Source of the DNA: Aureimonas sp. OT7
GTDB lineage: Bacteria > Pseudomonadota > Alphaproteobacteria > Rhizobiales > Rhizobiaceae
NCBI RefSeq assembly: GCF_014844055.1
Contig: NZ_CP062167.1
Span: 248,001 to 312,000 of the forward strand
Direction of reading: 5' to 3'
Length of the DNA stretch: 64,000 bases
The notes under the pieces are model-generated. The model made no database searches, was not told the DNA's origin, and saw nothing but the letters and a program-made list of their open reading frames with translations. The translations under genes were made by a program, and so were the position numbers. Below are positions 38,512 through 48,013 of this stretch, in pieces. Within the stretch, counting starts at the first letter, position 1. Each line of letters starts with the position of its first letter.

Positions 38512-40041
38512 ATGCGCCGTATCGTCGCCCTTGTCGCCTGCCCTTTCGCCGCCTGGCTCGTGCTGGCCGCAGCCGCGCCTGCGCGGCCCGGCCTGCCCCT
38601 GTTTCCCGAACGGAGCGACGTGTCCGCAAAGGACAGGGCGCGCATCGAGGCGGTGACCCGCCCGACGAAGGATTTCACCAGGCCGGAGCGGTTCGAGGCG
38701 ATGTCGGGCGGGGCCGGCACGACGACGGCACCGATCAATGCCGACTCCTTCTCGCACTTCTCCACCAACATCACCTTCGAGGAGGAGGAGCAGTTCAAGC
38801 TCGGCAACGCGCTGTTCCGGAAATTCTGGGTGTCCGCCCCCTCCTCCACGCAGGCATCGGACGGACTGGGGCCCTTCTTCAACGCGCGCTCCTGCCAGAG
38901 CTGCCATCTCAAGGATGGACGCGGCAAGCCGCCCGAAGGCGGCGAGACGTTGTCGATGTTCCTGCGCCTCGCCGGTCCGCCAGGCACCGCGCAGGAACGG
39001 CGGGACGTCGCCGAGTACCGGCGCCTCAACGTCCCCGACCCCGTTTATGGCGAGCAGTTGCAGGAGTTCGCCGTGCCGGGCCTGCCGGCGGAAGGCAGCA
39101 TGCAGGTCTCCTACGAACAGGAGCCGTTCCGCTTCGCCGACGGCGAAACCGCCTCCCTGCGACGCCCTGCATATTCTGTCGCCGGCCTTGCCTATGGGCC
39201 GCTCGCCGACGGCACGACACTGTCCCCGCGCATCGCCAATCCGATGATCGGGATGGGGCTGATCGAGGCCATAGCGGCGGGGGATATCCTGGCCCATGCC
39301 GATCCGGACGATGCCGACGGCGATGGCATTTCGGGCCGCCCCGCCATCGTCCGCGATCACCGCAACGAAGAGATCGTGCTTGGGCGTTTCGGATGGAAGG
39401 CGCAGAACGGCTCGATCCGCGACCAGGCGGCCAGTGCCTTTGCCGGCGATATCGGCATATCCACGCCGGATGTGCCACGCAGCCACGGCGACTGTTCCGA
39501 GCGCCAACCCGCCTGCATCGCGATGCCGGATGGCGTCCAGCCACGCCTGGGCGATACGGAAGCCCCCGATCCCGTCATGGACCTGGTAACCTTCTATTCC
39601 AAGAACCTTGCCGTGCCGCGCCGCCGCGATGTCGACGATCCGACCGTCCTGCAAGGCAAGCACCTGTTCTACGACAGCGGATGCCCGGCCTGCCATGTGC
39701 CGAAATTCGTCACCAGCCGGCAGGCCGACAACAAGGCGCAGGCATTCCAGCTGATCTGGCCCTACTCCGACTTCCTGCTGCACGATATGGGCGACGGGCT
39801 CGCGGACGGGCAACAGGTCGGCATGGCGAGCGGCCGGGAATGGCGCACGCCACCCTTATGGGGCGTCGGCCTGACCGAAACGGTCAGCGGCCACAGCTTC
39901 TTCCTGCATGACGGACGGGCCCGCAACCTGACCGAGGCGATCCTGTGGCACGGGGGCGAGGCCGCCACCGCACGTGACGCCTTCGCCGCCATGCCGTCAG
40001 ACGATCGTGCGGCCCTTCTTCGCTTTTTGGAGTCCCTGTGA
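38512..40041 (+). CDS. Di-heme oxidoreductase of the DUF1111 family
   Basis: A 509-residue protein with a hydrophobic leader (MRRIVALVACPFAAWLVLAAAA) and two c-type heme sites, CQSCH (128-132) and CPACH in the last third. The family is related to di-heme cytochrome c peroxidases and often annotated as thiol oxidoreductase. The actual reaction is not established. Other landmarks are GLGPFFNARSCQSCHLKDGRG and TETVSGHSFFLHDGRARNLTEAILWHGGEA. In this cassette it could oxidise or reduce iron delivered to the imelysins. It starts 33 bases after the first imelysin and overlaps the second. Confidence 0.9.
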   Translation: MRRIVALVACPFAAWLVLAAAAPARPGLPLFPERSDVSAKDRARIEAVTRPTKDFTRPERFEAMSGGAGTTTAPINADSFSHFSTNITFEEEEQFKLGNALFRKFWVSAPSSTQASDGLGPFFNARSCQSCHLKDGRGKPPEGGETLSMFLRLAGPPGTAQERRDVAEYRRLNVPDPVYGEQLQEFAVPGLPAEGSMQVSYEQEPFRFADGETASLRRPAYSVAGLAYGPLADGTTLSPRIANPMIGMGLIEAIAAGDILAHADPDDADGDGISGRPAIVRDHRNEEIVLGRFGWKAQNGSIRDQAASAFAGDIGISTPDVPRSHGDCSERQPACIAMPDGVQPRLGDTEAPDPVMDLVTFYSKNLAVPRRRDVDDPTVLQGKHLFYDSGCPACHVPKFVTSRQADNKAQAFQLIWPYSDFLLHDMGDGLADGQQVGMASGREWRTPPLWGVGLTETVSGHSFFLHDGRARNLTEAILWHGGEAATARDAFAAMPSDDRAALLRFLESL

Positions 40042-41144
40042 TGCGCCTTCTTCACGCCGTCGCCCTGCTGGCCTTCATATCGACGGCCGCCAGCGCCCAG
40101 GAGGGGGCAAGCGCCCCGCCGCCGCCGCTTGTCCCGGAAACGGTCGTCGCCATCCTGGAAAAGGCGGTCGATGGCGCGATCCGGCCGGGTTACGCAGCCT
40201 TTTCCGACAGCACGGAGCGGCTCGGCGCCGGCCTGCGCGCGCTGTGCGATGCGCCGTCCGCGACAACGCTCGATTCCGCGCGGGCCGCCTTCAAGGCGAC
40301 GGCCGCGCAATGGGCCCGGATCGAGATCGTCCGGGCGGGACCGGTGCTGCAGGACAACCGCTTCGAGCGGATCCTCTATTATCCGGACCGCAAGGGGCTG
40401 GGTCTGCGGCAGGTGCAGGCGCTCCTTGCCGAACAGGATGCGTCCGTGCTGGCGGTCGGCGCCCTTGAAGGCAAGAGCGTCGCCGTGCAGGGTTTGGGCG
40501 CGCTGGAGTTCGTCCTCTTCGGCACCGGCTCGGACGGCCTCGCGACGCAGACGGAGCCGTATCGCTGCCGCTACGGCGTCGCTGTTGCGGACAATGTCGC
40601 CAGGATCGCGCGGCAGTTGGACGAGGCCTGGGCCGCGCCGGATGGGATCGCGGCGGTCTGGACGCGGCCGGGGGCTGAGAACCCCCAGTTCCGCAGCGTC
40701 GAGGAAGCGGCAACCGGTCTGCTCGGCTTGCTCGTGCATGGCGCGGAAGCAGTGCGCGACCAGCGCATCGAAGGCTTCTACCGGGGTTCCGACAAGGCGC
40801 CGATCCCCAGGCAGGCATTGTTCTGGCGCAGCGGCAGCACCTTCACGATGATTTCCGGCAATATCGACGGGTTGCGCACCCTGTTCGATGCATCCGGCAT
40901 GGGTGCGCTTCTGGGCCGGGACCAACTCGGAACGGTGGACAGCATCCATTTCCTGATGGCCAACATGGAGCGTGTTTCCAATGCCGCCGACCCGGACATC
41001 GAGGCGTTGACGGCCGATGCGAAGGGACGCGGGCAGATGGAATACCTGCTTGTCGCCGGCAAGGATCTCATCCTGCGCTTCAATGACGAACTGGGGGGTG
41101 CCATCGGCCTGTCCGCCGGCTTCTCCTTCCAGGACGGAGACTGA
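40041..41144 (+). CDS. Second imelysin-family protein, lacking the motif histidine
   Basis: A 367-residue exported protein (signal peptide MRLLHAVALLAFISTAASAQ). ATG 40041 overlaps the previous stop and has GGAG eight bases upstream; a GTG at 40038 is also in frame. The region aligned with GxHxxE of the first imelysin reads GLGALEFVLFG, so Gly replaces the His while Glu remains. It therefore may not bind metal in the same way and could act as a structural partner or as a differently specialised receptor. It is followed by the DUF1513 gene after five bases. Confidence 0.87.
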   Translation: MRLLHAVALLAFISTAASAQEGASAPPPPLVPETVVAILEKAVDGAIRPGYAAFSDSTERLGAGLRALCDAPSATTLDSARAAFKATAAQWARIEIVRAGPVLQDNRFERILYYPDRKGLGLRQVQALLAEQDASVLAVGALEGKSVAVQGLGALEFVLFGTGSDGLATQTEPYRCRYGVAVADNVARIARQLDEAWAAPDGIAAVWTRPGAENPQFRSVEEAATGLLGLLVHGAEAVRDQRIEGFYRGSDKAPIPRQALFWRSGSTFTMISGNIDGLRTLFDASGMGALLGRDQLGTVDSIHFLMANMERVSNAADPDIEALTADAKGRGQMEYLLVAGKDLILRFNDELGGAIGLSAGFSFQDGD

Positions 41145-41149
41145 CGCAG

Positions 41150-42232
41150 GTGGCCCAGCGCCAGCTTCTCGACAGGCGCGCCTTCATGGGCGCTGCGGGT
41201 GCCGGCTTCCTGATGACGCTCGGGCCACGCGCCGCGCTGGCGCTGGCCCGCACCGACGCCGTCTTCGCCTCGGCGTTCCGCGCGCCGGATGGCAGCTTCG
41301 GTGTCGCAACCATGACGGAGCGGGGCGAGATCGTGGACAGGGCCCGGCTGCCGGATCGCGCCCACGGCATGGCCGCATGCCGGGCCACCGGCCGGATGGT
41401 GGCATTTGCGCGCCGGCCGGGCACCTTCGCAGTGATCTTCGACAAGAATGCTTCGGGCGAGCCGGCCGTGATCGCCACGCCGGAGGGTCGGCACTTCTTC
41501 GGCCATGGCGAGTTCTCCGCCGACGGGCGCATCCTCTTTGCAAGCGAGAACGACTTCGAGGCGGGGCGCGGCGTCATCGGCCTGTACGACACGACATCGT
41601 CGTTCCGCCGCATCGCCGAGTTCGATGCCCATGGCATCGGCACCCACGATATCGGCGTCAGCCCGGACGGCCGCTTCCTTGCCATCGCCAATGGCGGCAT
41701 CGAAACCCATCCGGATTTCGGCCGCACAAAACTCAATCTCGACAGGATGCAGCCATCGCTGGTGCTGCTGGATGCACGCAGCGGCGCGCTGGTGCAGCGG
41801 CACGCGCTTCCGCCGGCACTGGCGCGGCTTTCGACACGGCATCTTGCGTTCGCAGACGGCGGCCGTATCTGGTTCGCCTGCCAGTTCGAGGGATCGCGCA
41901 ACGAGACGCCGCCTCTGGCCGGCTATTTCGAGCCGGGGACCGACCCGACCTTCGTGACGCTGCCCGGCGACGTCACGGAGCGGATGGGCCATTACGTGGG
42001 CGCCATCGCCACCAACGCGGCGGCCGGACTGGTGGGTCTTTCCTCGCCCAGGGGCAGCCTCGTCCTGCTCGATGCGCGGGACGGACGTCTGCTATCGGAG
42101 CACGCCGTCCACGACGCGGCAGGCGTCGCGGCTTCGGCCAGGGCAATAGCTGTTTCCGCTTATGACGGGACGCTGGCGGAAACGACGAGCCCGGTCAACT
42201 GGGACCAGCATCTCCTGCGGCTTCCGGATTGA
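41150..42232 (+). CDS. DUF1513 beta-propeller-like periplasmic protein
   Basis: A 360-residue protein exported by the Tat route: the leader contains DRRAFMGAAGAGFLM before an Ala-rich cleavage region. The start is GTG 41150 with GGAG ten bases upstream. Repeated blade-like segments (FSADGRILFASENDFE, IGVSPDGRFLAIANGG, GRIWFACQFEG) suggest a propeller. It is the usual last gene of imelysin/DUF1111 cassettes. Tat export means it folds, perhaps with a cofactor, in the cytoplasm. It stops nine bases from the 3' end of the convergent tRNA-Sec gene. Confidence 0.87.
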   Translation: MAQRQLLDRRAFMGAAGAGFLMTLGPRAALALARTDAVFASAFRAPDGSFGVATMTERGEIVDRARLPDRAHGMAACRATGRMVAFARRPGTFAVIFDKNASGEPAVIATPEGRHFFGHGEFSADGRILFASENDFEAGRGVIGLYDTTSSFRRIAEFDAHGIGTHDIGVSPDGRFLAIANGGIETHPDFGRTKLNLDRMQPSLVLLDARSGALVQRHALPPALARLSTRHLAFADGGRIWFACQFEGSRNETPPLAGYFEPGTDPTFVTLPGDVTERMGHYVGAIATNAAAGLVGLSSPRGSLVLLDARDGRLLSEHAVHDAAGVAASARAIAVSAYDGTLAETTSPVNWDQHLLRLPD

Positions 42233-42241
42233 CGAGAATGA

Positions 42242-42337
42242 TGGCGGAGGAGAGTGGGAGTCGAACCCACCAAGGACCGGCTCACGGCCCCACCCGGATT
42301 TGAAGTCCGGACGCCCCACCAGGGACGATTCTCTTCC
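42242..42337 (-). tRNA. selC: Selenocysteine tRNA, anticodon TCA
   Basis: This 96-base gene, including an encoded CCA (42242-42244), has the features of bacterial tRNA-Sec. It has a long acceptor stem beginning GGAAGAGA, a six-pair D stem with a four-base loop (CGTCCC-TGGT-GGGGCG), the anticodon loop CTTCAAA with TCA, a long variable arm, and a T loop TTCGACT. The fourth acceptor pair would be A-C (GGAAGAGA against TCTCCTCC), a mismatch also worth checking as a base-call error. It supplies Sec for the formate dehydrogenase at 49720-52800. Confidence 0.95.
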
Positions 42338-42419
42338 ATCGCTTCCGAACGCCGGGTCGCAGTCGCGGCAACCGGTGCCGAGACTGCCAGCCGCCACACC
42401 TGGGCGTTTCCATCCAGTT

Positions 42420-43601
42420 TTATGGGGCGCCGGCTGGCGGCGTCAACCGCCCGGCCGCATCGTCAAGCAGCCTGCGCGAAAGAGCGGCGATCAGGTCTGT
42501 TTGCGTCACGATGCCTACGATCCGCTCCTTCAGGATCACCGGAAGAGCGTCGACACCCGTCGTGGCGAGTTGGGGGATGGCAACCGATACCCCGCTGTCC
42601 GGTGCAACGACCGGGGTGGAAACGGCCATCACGTCGGCTGCCACGGGTTCGTCGCCTCTACGCTTGGCCGGGTTCCACTTTCGGATATCCAACCATTTGC
42701 GCGGGTGCCGGTCGGGATAGAGGGCTTGCAGGAGGTGCGAGTGAAAAATGATCCCGAGAAACTCGCCATCGTTCCCAACAACGGGAATGGAGGTGAAGCG
42801 ATGACGTATGAACAAGCGCGCCACCTCGCTCAGGGGCGTGCCGGGGGAGACGGTGACGAGATCCTTCGACATGATCTCCCCGATCCGAGTGGCGCCGGCG
42901 CGGTTGCCGGCGGCCCTCAATTCCGCCGCTCCGATCAGCCTGGCGAGGTCCTCGACGCCCAGGTTCAAGGTTCGCCGGTAGCTTGCGAGAATATCGGCAA
43001 GCTCCCCTTCGCTGAGGCCGAGCCGCTCGACGGCTGCCGCGTCAGCCGTTCCGTGGGCGCTATCGCCGCCAAAGGACCTGAGCGGGTAGTGCCGACCCGT
43101 CGCACGTGCCCATAGAAGCGCCCAGACCACCAGAACCGCCGTTCCCGAAGCGACGGGAAATAGCGCGAAGCTGAAGCCCAGTGCTTCGAGGTTTCGATAG
43201 TTCAGAACGACAGTCATCGCGACCGCCCCGCCGGGCGGGTGAGTTGCCTTCGCCAGGGCCATGGCGACAATGGACAAGCTCACCGCTGCCGGGGCCGCGA
43301 ACCAGGGGGTCGGCATCAGCTTGCACACCAGTATGGCGACGGACGCCGATATCGCGTTGCCGGCAATGGCCGGCCATGGCTGCGCAAGCGGACTACTGGG
43401 AACCGCGAAGACAAGGACGGCCGTCGCCCCGAAGGGAGCGATCAGGTAGACCGTGAGCCATAAGTCCCGCGAGACTGCGAAGGCGACGCAGGCGGCCGCC
43501 AGTATGCCGATGCCGGCACCCAGAGCTTCGCGCACCCGAACAGCGGCTGCGGTCGTCAGGATGCTCATGCGCGAACGGGTCGTATCAGGACTTGGAAACA
43601 T
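42420..43601 (-). CDS. HPP-family membrane protein with C-terminal CBS pair
   Basis: About 393 residues: four hydrophobic helices with the naming motif in KATHPPGGAVAMTVV, then two CBS domains (about 240-390) with IGEIMSKDLVTVSPGTPLSEVARLF and IVGIVTQTDLIAAL. CBS pairs bind adenine nucleotides and probably gate the membrane part. HPP proteins have been linked to nitrite or anion movement in plastids and cyanobacteria; the solute here is unknown. The start is uncertain: 43601 or the Met at 43568, neither with a clear ribosome site. It sits between selB and selC, but I see nothing that makes it a selenium gene. Confidence 0.82.
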   Translation of the reverse strand: MFPSPDTTRSRMSILTTAAAVRVREALGAGIGILAAACVAFAVSRDLWLTVYLIAPFGATAVLVFAVPSSPLAQPWPAIAGNAISASVAILVCKLMPTPWFAAPAAVSLSIVAMALAKATHPPGGAVAMTVVLNYRNLEALGFSFALFPVASGTAVLVVWALLWARATGRHYPLRSFGGDSAHGTADAAAVERLGLSEGELADILASYRRTLNLGVEDLARLIGAAELRAAGNRAGATRIGEIMSKDLVTVSPGTPLSEVARLFIRHRFTSIPVVGNDGEFLGIIFHSHLLQALYPDRHPRKWLDIRKWNPAKRRGDEPVAADVMAVSTPVVAPDSGVSVAIPQLATTGVDALPVILKERIVGIVTQTDLIAALSRRLLDDAAGRLTPPAGAP

Positions 43602-43756
43602 GTTCGGGACCCGTGAATTCCGACCCGTTCTGGCAGATTGCGAGACGGATTGCAGGCAAAGTAAATTCGCTTCTCTGGCCAAGGGTGAAATATTAAACCG
43701 TGGCGCGTCGGACGCCCCGCCAGGAGCCATTCGAGGCGCCTTGCCGCGCGGACATC

Positions 43757-45676
43757 CTAGTCGAACAGGTCCAGCCTGTGCGGGTTCAGCCGGCGCTGAT
43801 CGCCGCGCCTCAGCGTCAGGCCATGGCGGTCGAAGAATTCGAGGATCTGGATCGCGACCTTGCGCCCATTGTCCAGCCTGTCGCGCAGGTCCGCCGCCGT
43901 GAACTGGCCACCGGGCCTGCCGGCGGCGATGTCGCGCATGATCTCGACGATCTCTTTCAGGACGGCCTTCGGAAAGAAGTGGTCGTGCGCCACCTCATAG
44001 AGCTGGCCCATGCGCCCAAGGCGCTTCAGCAGCATCCGCATGGAGGCCTCGGATACCGCAAAGCTTTCCGCAAGGTCGCGGGTGCGCGGCGGGCGAAACC
44101 GTTCCGTGCCCGAAAGAAGGGGGGCGATCCGCGTCCACAGAGCCTCGTCGGCCTCCGACAGGCGCACCGCGTGGTCGAAAGCGGCAACCCACGCTCCGTC
44201 CAGTTTCAAATGCCCGCCATCGCGCAATGTCGCCAGGACCGAGCGGAACACGGGGGCGGGCAGGCGCGGCGCGACCGCCAGCCGCAGCCGCTCCATCCCG
44301 ATGCCGGGCAAGTCGGGGTTGTCGGCGTGGAACGCCGCCAGGGCCTCCGAAAGCTGCCGGCCGAGAGTGTCGAAGGCCGGCCGTGCCATGATGACGGGCC
44401 CGGCGGCGATCTCCACGCAATCCATTGCCGCGACGAGCGCGCTTGCATGGTCGTCGGTCAACGCCCGGTCGCGTGCGAAGGCGGCGATATCGACCGTCTG
44501 CGGCGGCAGGGCCAGCAACGCGGACAGCACCGCCCCGGCGTCCGGCGCGGCCATGGCCGACAGGACCGCAAGCCGCTCGGCGGTGCGGCGGCGGCGGGCC
44601 GGCGCGCGCAGATCGAGGAAGCGTCCACCGCCCAGCGTGTGGCGGGCGGACGTATCCCGGATGACGAAGCGATCGCCGGCGGCGGCGGCCAGCGGTTTGT
44701 CGAGCACCAGTTGCACGAAGCCCGTCTCGCCCGGCCGGATCGGCCGATCGCCCAGCAGCACGATCCGCGCGGCGACATCGGCGGCGGCATGATGCAGGCG
44801 AACCGGAAACCATTGCGCCACCGGCCGCTCCGTGCCCGGCAACAGGCTGAGCTCCGCATCGATGCGGTCTGTCGGATGGTCGAGAGCGGGATCGACGATC
44901 ATGTCGCCGCGCCGTACGGCATTGCGCTCGATCCGGTCGCCGGAAAGGTTGAGCGCGCAGCGGTCGCCGGCCCGGCCCTCGTCGGCCTTCTCGTCCTGCC
45001 GATGCAGCGAGCGCAGACGCGCCGCCAGGCCCGTCGGGGACACCGCAAGCGTATCTCCGGTGCGGACAAGGCCGGACAGGACCGTGCCCGTCACCACCGT
45101 TCCCGTGCCCGGCAGGACGAAGCTCCGGTCCACGGCCAGGCGGAAGCGCCGGCCGTCGCCGCGCGCCGACGTCATGGCCCCGGCACGCGCTTCCAGGAGG
45201 TGCATGATGGATTCCGTGCCCGGCAGGCCGCGCGTCGATGCGGCAATGATGGGCGCGCCATCCAGGAAGCCGCCCGAAACCAGCGCCTGGATTTCCGCGC
45301 GCAACGCCTCGATGCGTTTGTCGTCGGCAAGGTCGGCCTTGGACAGCACGATCGCTCCGTCGCGTATGCCGAGCAGCGACAGGATGGCCAGGTGCTCGCG
45401 GGTCTGCGGCATGATGCCGTCATCGGCCGCTATGACGAGCAGTGCGAAATCGATGCCGCCCGCCCCTGCCAGCATCGTATGCACGAAACGCTCATGACCC
45501 GGCACGTCCACAAAGCCGATGCGCCGTCCATTGCGAAGGGTGGTGTAGGCAAAGCCGAGATCGATGGTGATCCCGCGCTCTCTTTCCTCGCGCAGACGGT
45601 CGGTCTCCACCCCGGTCAGCGCGCGGACCAGCGCCGTCTTGCCATGGTCGATGTGCCCGGCCGTGCCGACGATCAC
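43757..45676 (-). CDS. selB: Selenocysteine-specific elongation factor SelB
   Basis: This 639-residue EF-Tu-like GTPase carries Sec-tRNA to UGA codons marked by a SECIS hairpin. G1 is [11 protein letters not shown] (4-14), G3 [13 protein letters not shown], and G4 is LSKADL. The C-terminal third has winged-helix domains that bind the SECIS RNA (ending [10 protein letters not shown]). GTG 45676 is chosen: it overlaps the selA stop (GTGA) and begins directly with the G domain. The frame remains open upstream to 45736 without homology. It is the last gene of the formate dehydrogenase/selenium operon. Confidence 0.94.
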   Translation of the reverse strand: MIVGTAGHIDHGKTALVRALTGVETDRLREERERGITIDLGFAYTTLRNGRRIGFVDVPGHERFVHTMLAGAGGIDFALLVIAADDGIMPQTREHLAILSLLGIRDGAIVLSKADLADDKRIEALRAEIQALVSGGFLDGAPIIAASTRGLPGTESIMHLLEARAGAMTSARGDGRRFRLAVDRSFVLPGTGTVVTGTVLSGLVRTGDTLAVSPTGLAARLRSLHRQDEKADEGRAGDRCALNLSGDRIERNAVRRGDMIVDPALDHPTDRIDAELSLLPGTERPVAQWFPVRLHHAAADVAARIVLLGDRPIRPGETGFVQLVLDKPLAAAAGDRFVIRDTSARHTLGGGRFLDLRAPARRRRTAERLAVLSAMAAPDAGAVLSALLALPPQTVDIAAFARDRALTDDHASALVAAMDCVEIAAGPVIMARPAFDTLGRQLSEALAAFHADNPDLPGIGMERLRLAVAPRLPAPVFRSVLATLRDGGHLKLDGAWVAAFDHAVRLSEADEALWTRIAPLLSGTERFRPPRTRDLAESFAVSEASMRMLLKRLGRMGQLYEVAHDHFFPKAVLKEIVEIMRDIAAGRPGGQFTAADLRDRLDNGRKVAIQILEFFDRHGLTLRRGDQRRLNPHRLDLFD

Positions 45677-47061
45677 GCTTCGGAACTCTTCAGATGGGAC
45701 AGGTTGGACAGGAAGGCGTGCCGATCCTCCAGGCAACGCAGATCGAGGATCAGGGCTCCATCGCGAAGACGCCCGATCACCGGCCTGGGGAGGGCGCGGA
45801 GCGCATCGGCGAGGCGCTCGACCGCGCTCGACGGGCCCTTCGGCCGAAGCGCCAGCCCGGCACTGGGCAAGGTATCGAGGGGCATGGCGCCGGAGCCCAC
45901 CTGGCTCTCGACATCGACGACGCCCACCGCGCCGTCCGGCAGGACACGCGAGACATCGTCCACGAGCGCGGTGGCCATGGCCGTGATCTCGGCGCGGCTG
46001 CGCGCCATCAGGCGCAGGGTGGGCAACCGCTGGGCCAGGCGCGCCGGATCGCGGTAGAGCTTCAAGGTCGCCTCCAGCGCGGCGAGCCGCAGCTTGTCGA
46101 CGCGCAGGGCCCGCTTCATCGGGTTGCGGTTGATGGCGGCGATGGCGTCCCTGCGACCGACGATGAAGCCGGCCTGTGGGCCACCCAGCAGCTTGTCGCC
46201 GGAGAAGGTGACGAGGTCCACGCCCGCATCGATGGCCTCGCGCACGGTCGGCTCGTCGCGCAGGCCGTAGGGCGCAAGATCGATCAGCGTTCCGGAACCG
46301 AGATCCTCGACCAGCGGCACGCCGGCCGCCCGTGCCAGCGGCGCCAGCTCGGCAGCCGATACGCTGCTGGTGAAACCCTCCACACGATAATTGGACGTGT
46401 GGACCTTCAGCATCATGCCCACACCGTCCTGCCGCAGGGCCTCTTCGTAGTCGCGGCGGTGGGTGCGGTTGGTGGTGCCCACCTCCACGAGCCGCGCGCC
46501 GGCGCGCGCCATGATGTCCGGCATGCGGAAGGCCCCGCCGATCTCGATCAGTTCCCCGCGTGAGACGACGACGCCGCGCCCATCCGCAAGGGCGTTGAGT
46601 GTCAGGAGAACGGCGGCGGCATTGTTGTTGACGAGCGTCGCATCCTCGGCGCCCGTCAACTCGCAGATCAGGCCGCGCAGATGGTCGTCGCGTTCGCCGC
46701 GCCGGCCGCCCGCCAGGTCGTATTCCAGGGCAACGGCCTCGCGCATGGCAGCGACGGCCGCCTCGACGGCTTCCTCGGCAAGCTGCGCCCGGCCGAGATT
46801 GGTATGCAGGATGGTCCCAGTCAGGTTGAATACGGGCCTGAGGCTGGACACTGCATCCCGCTCCAGGCGCACCATGGCCGCTCCGGCTATCGCGCCGGGC
46901 TCGCGCAGCGTACTGCCGCTCCTGCGGATATCGTCCAGGGCGGCGCGGATGCCGTTCGTCGCCGCCGTCAGCCCGTGGCGCGCAATGGCCGCTTCGGCTT
47001 CCGCCGTGCGCAGCACCCTGTCCACCGAAGGCAGGTTCGACAGGCTCGGCCGCTCGACCAT
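45673..47061 (-). CDS. selA: L-seryl-tRNA(Sec) selenium transferase SelA
   Basis: This 462-residue PLP enzyme converts seryl-tRNA-Sec to selenocysteinyl-tRNA-Sec using selenophosphate. The PLP lysine is in [14 protein letters not shown] (Lys290, equivalent to Lys295 in E. coli). The N-terminal region binding tRNA-Sec (residues 1-70) and the segment [14 protein letters not shown] are typical. It begins one base after the fdhE stop and overlaps selB by four bases, so formate dehydrogenase maturation and Sec synthesis are made from one message. Confidence 0.96.
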   Translation of the reverse strand: MVERPSLSNLPSVDRVLRTAEAEAAIARHGLTAATNGIRAALDDIRRSGSTLREPGAIAGAAMVRLERDAVSSLRPVFNLTGTILHTNLGRAQLAEEAVEAAVAAMREAVALEYDLAGGRRGERDDHLRGLICELTGAEDATLVNNNAAAVLLTLNALADGRGVVVSRGELIEIGGAFRMPDIMARAGARLVEVGTTNRTHRRDYEEALRQDGVGMMLKVHTSNYRVEGFTSSVSAAELAPLARAAGVPLVEDLGSGTLIDLAPYGLRDEPTVREAIDAGVDLVTFSGDKLLGGPQAGFIVGRRDAIAAINRNPMKRALRVDKLRLAALEATLKLYRDPARLAQRLPTLRLMARSRAEITAMATALVDDVSRVLPDGAVGVVDVESQVGSGAMPLDTLPSAGLALRPKGPSSAVERLADALRALPRPVIGRLRDGALILDLRCLEDRHAFLSNLSHLKSSEA

Positions 47062-47062
47062 G

Positions 47063-47968
47063 TCAGTAACCCAGCAGGAAGGGGTTGAAGGCGCCGCGCG
47101 CGAAACCTTCGCCGCGCATCAATATGTCGATGCCGAGACTTCCCACATCGTCCGCAAGCGGATCGAGCCATCGATCCTTCTGCTGGTTCATGATCTTCAC
47201 GTAGGAGTGACACTTGTCGCAGGTCTCGGCCTTGATGCTGCCGGGTCCGCCCTCGATCTCCTTGTAGCGGATGCCCTCCGTCGACGAGCAGACCACGCAT
47301 TTCACCCGCACGTGATGCCACAGCGTGCCGCAGAGTGAACAGGCGCAGAAACGCGCGCCGGCAGCCTCCGGCCAGCCGACGATCACGGATGCGACCGGGG
47401 CACCGCCGCAGCACGGGCAGCTTCCGCCCGCCGCCGGGCGGATACGGTCGGCCGGCAGGGCCTGTGCCGCCAGCGTGAACCGGACCTGCAATGCCGCGGC
47501 GACATAGGCGTGTTCGGCCATCTCGTGGGCTGGCAGGGAATCCGACAGAACGTTGGCGACACGCTGGGCCAGGCCCTCATGATCGCTCATCACCCGCTGC
47601 AGCGCAGCCTGCGCCGCGTCGGGCTTGGGCAACGCACCGACGGCCGCGAACAACCGGTCGGCGATGTCGTGGAACGACGCGTCCGGCGCGTAGCCGGTCC
47701 GGTCCAAAGGCGGCATGCCGTATTCGAGGGCGCGCTCGACACCTTCCGGCATCGGGACGGAGACATCGACGGCTGCTGCGGCCTGCGCCTCGGCGATGCC
47801 GGCCAGGAAGGCGAGATAAGGGCCGATCCCCTCCGGCTGGGCCAATTGCCGGAAGCGGTCCGCGCGACGGCGGAACAAGGCGAGCGCCTCCGGAAGCCGG
47901 ACGAAAGGCGGGCTCGCCGCCTCTCCTATATCGGTCATGTCTCCCGCAACGGGGATTCTGCGTGCCAT
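47063..47968 (-). CDS. fdhE: Formate dehydrogenase accessory protein FdhE
   Basis: A 301-residue cytoplasmic protein needed for maturation of respiratory formate dehydrogenases. It has four CxxC-type pairs: CPCCGG, CACSLCG, CVVC and CDKCHSY, which form the rubredoxin-like metal centres of the family. It follows the gamma subunit gene by 45 bases and immediately precedes selA. FdhD, the sulfurtransferase also needed for such enzymes, is not in the window. Confidence 0.94.
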   Translation of the reverse strand: MARRIPVAGDMTDIGEAASPPFVRLPEALALFRRRADRFRQLAQPEGIGPYLAFLAGIAEAQAAAAVDVSVPMPEGVERALEYGMPPLDRTGYAPDASFHDIADRLFAAVGALPKPDAAQAALQRVMSDHEGLAQRVANVLSDSLPAHEMAEHAYVAAALQVRFTLAAQALPADRIRPAAGGSCPCCGGAPVASVIVGWPEAAGARFCACSLCGTLWHHVRVKCVVCSSTEGIRYKEIEGGPGSIKAETCDKCHSYVKIMNQQKDRWLDPLADDVGSLGIDILMRGEGFARGAFNPFLLGY

Positions 47969-48013
47969 TTCAACTCTCCACGAACCGCACGGGCCACGCG
48001 GCTTTCAAAACTG

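Noticed and set aside
42242..42337. selC as an integration site for a genomic island
   Set aside because: selC is a known hotspot, but here the DUF1513 gene ends nine bases from its 3' end, no integrase is present, and I saw no repeat of the tRNA end nearby.
43700..46057. 785-residue plus-strand frame opposite selB and selA
   Set aside because: Antisense shadow of two well-supported genes, with no recognisable domain.
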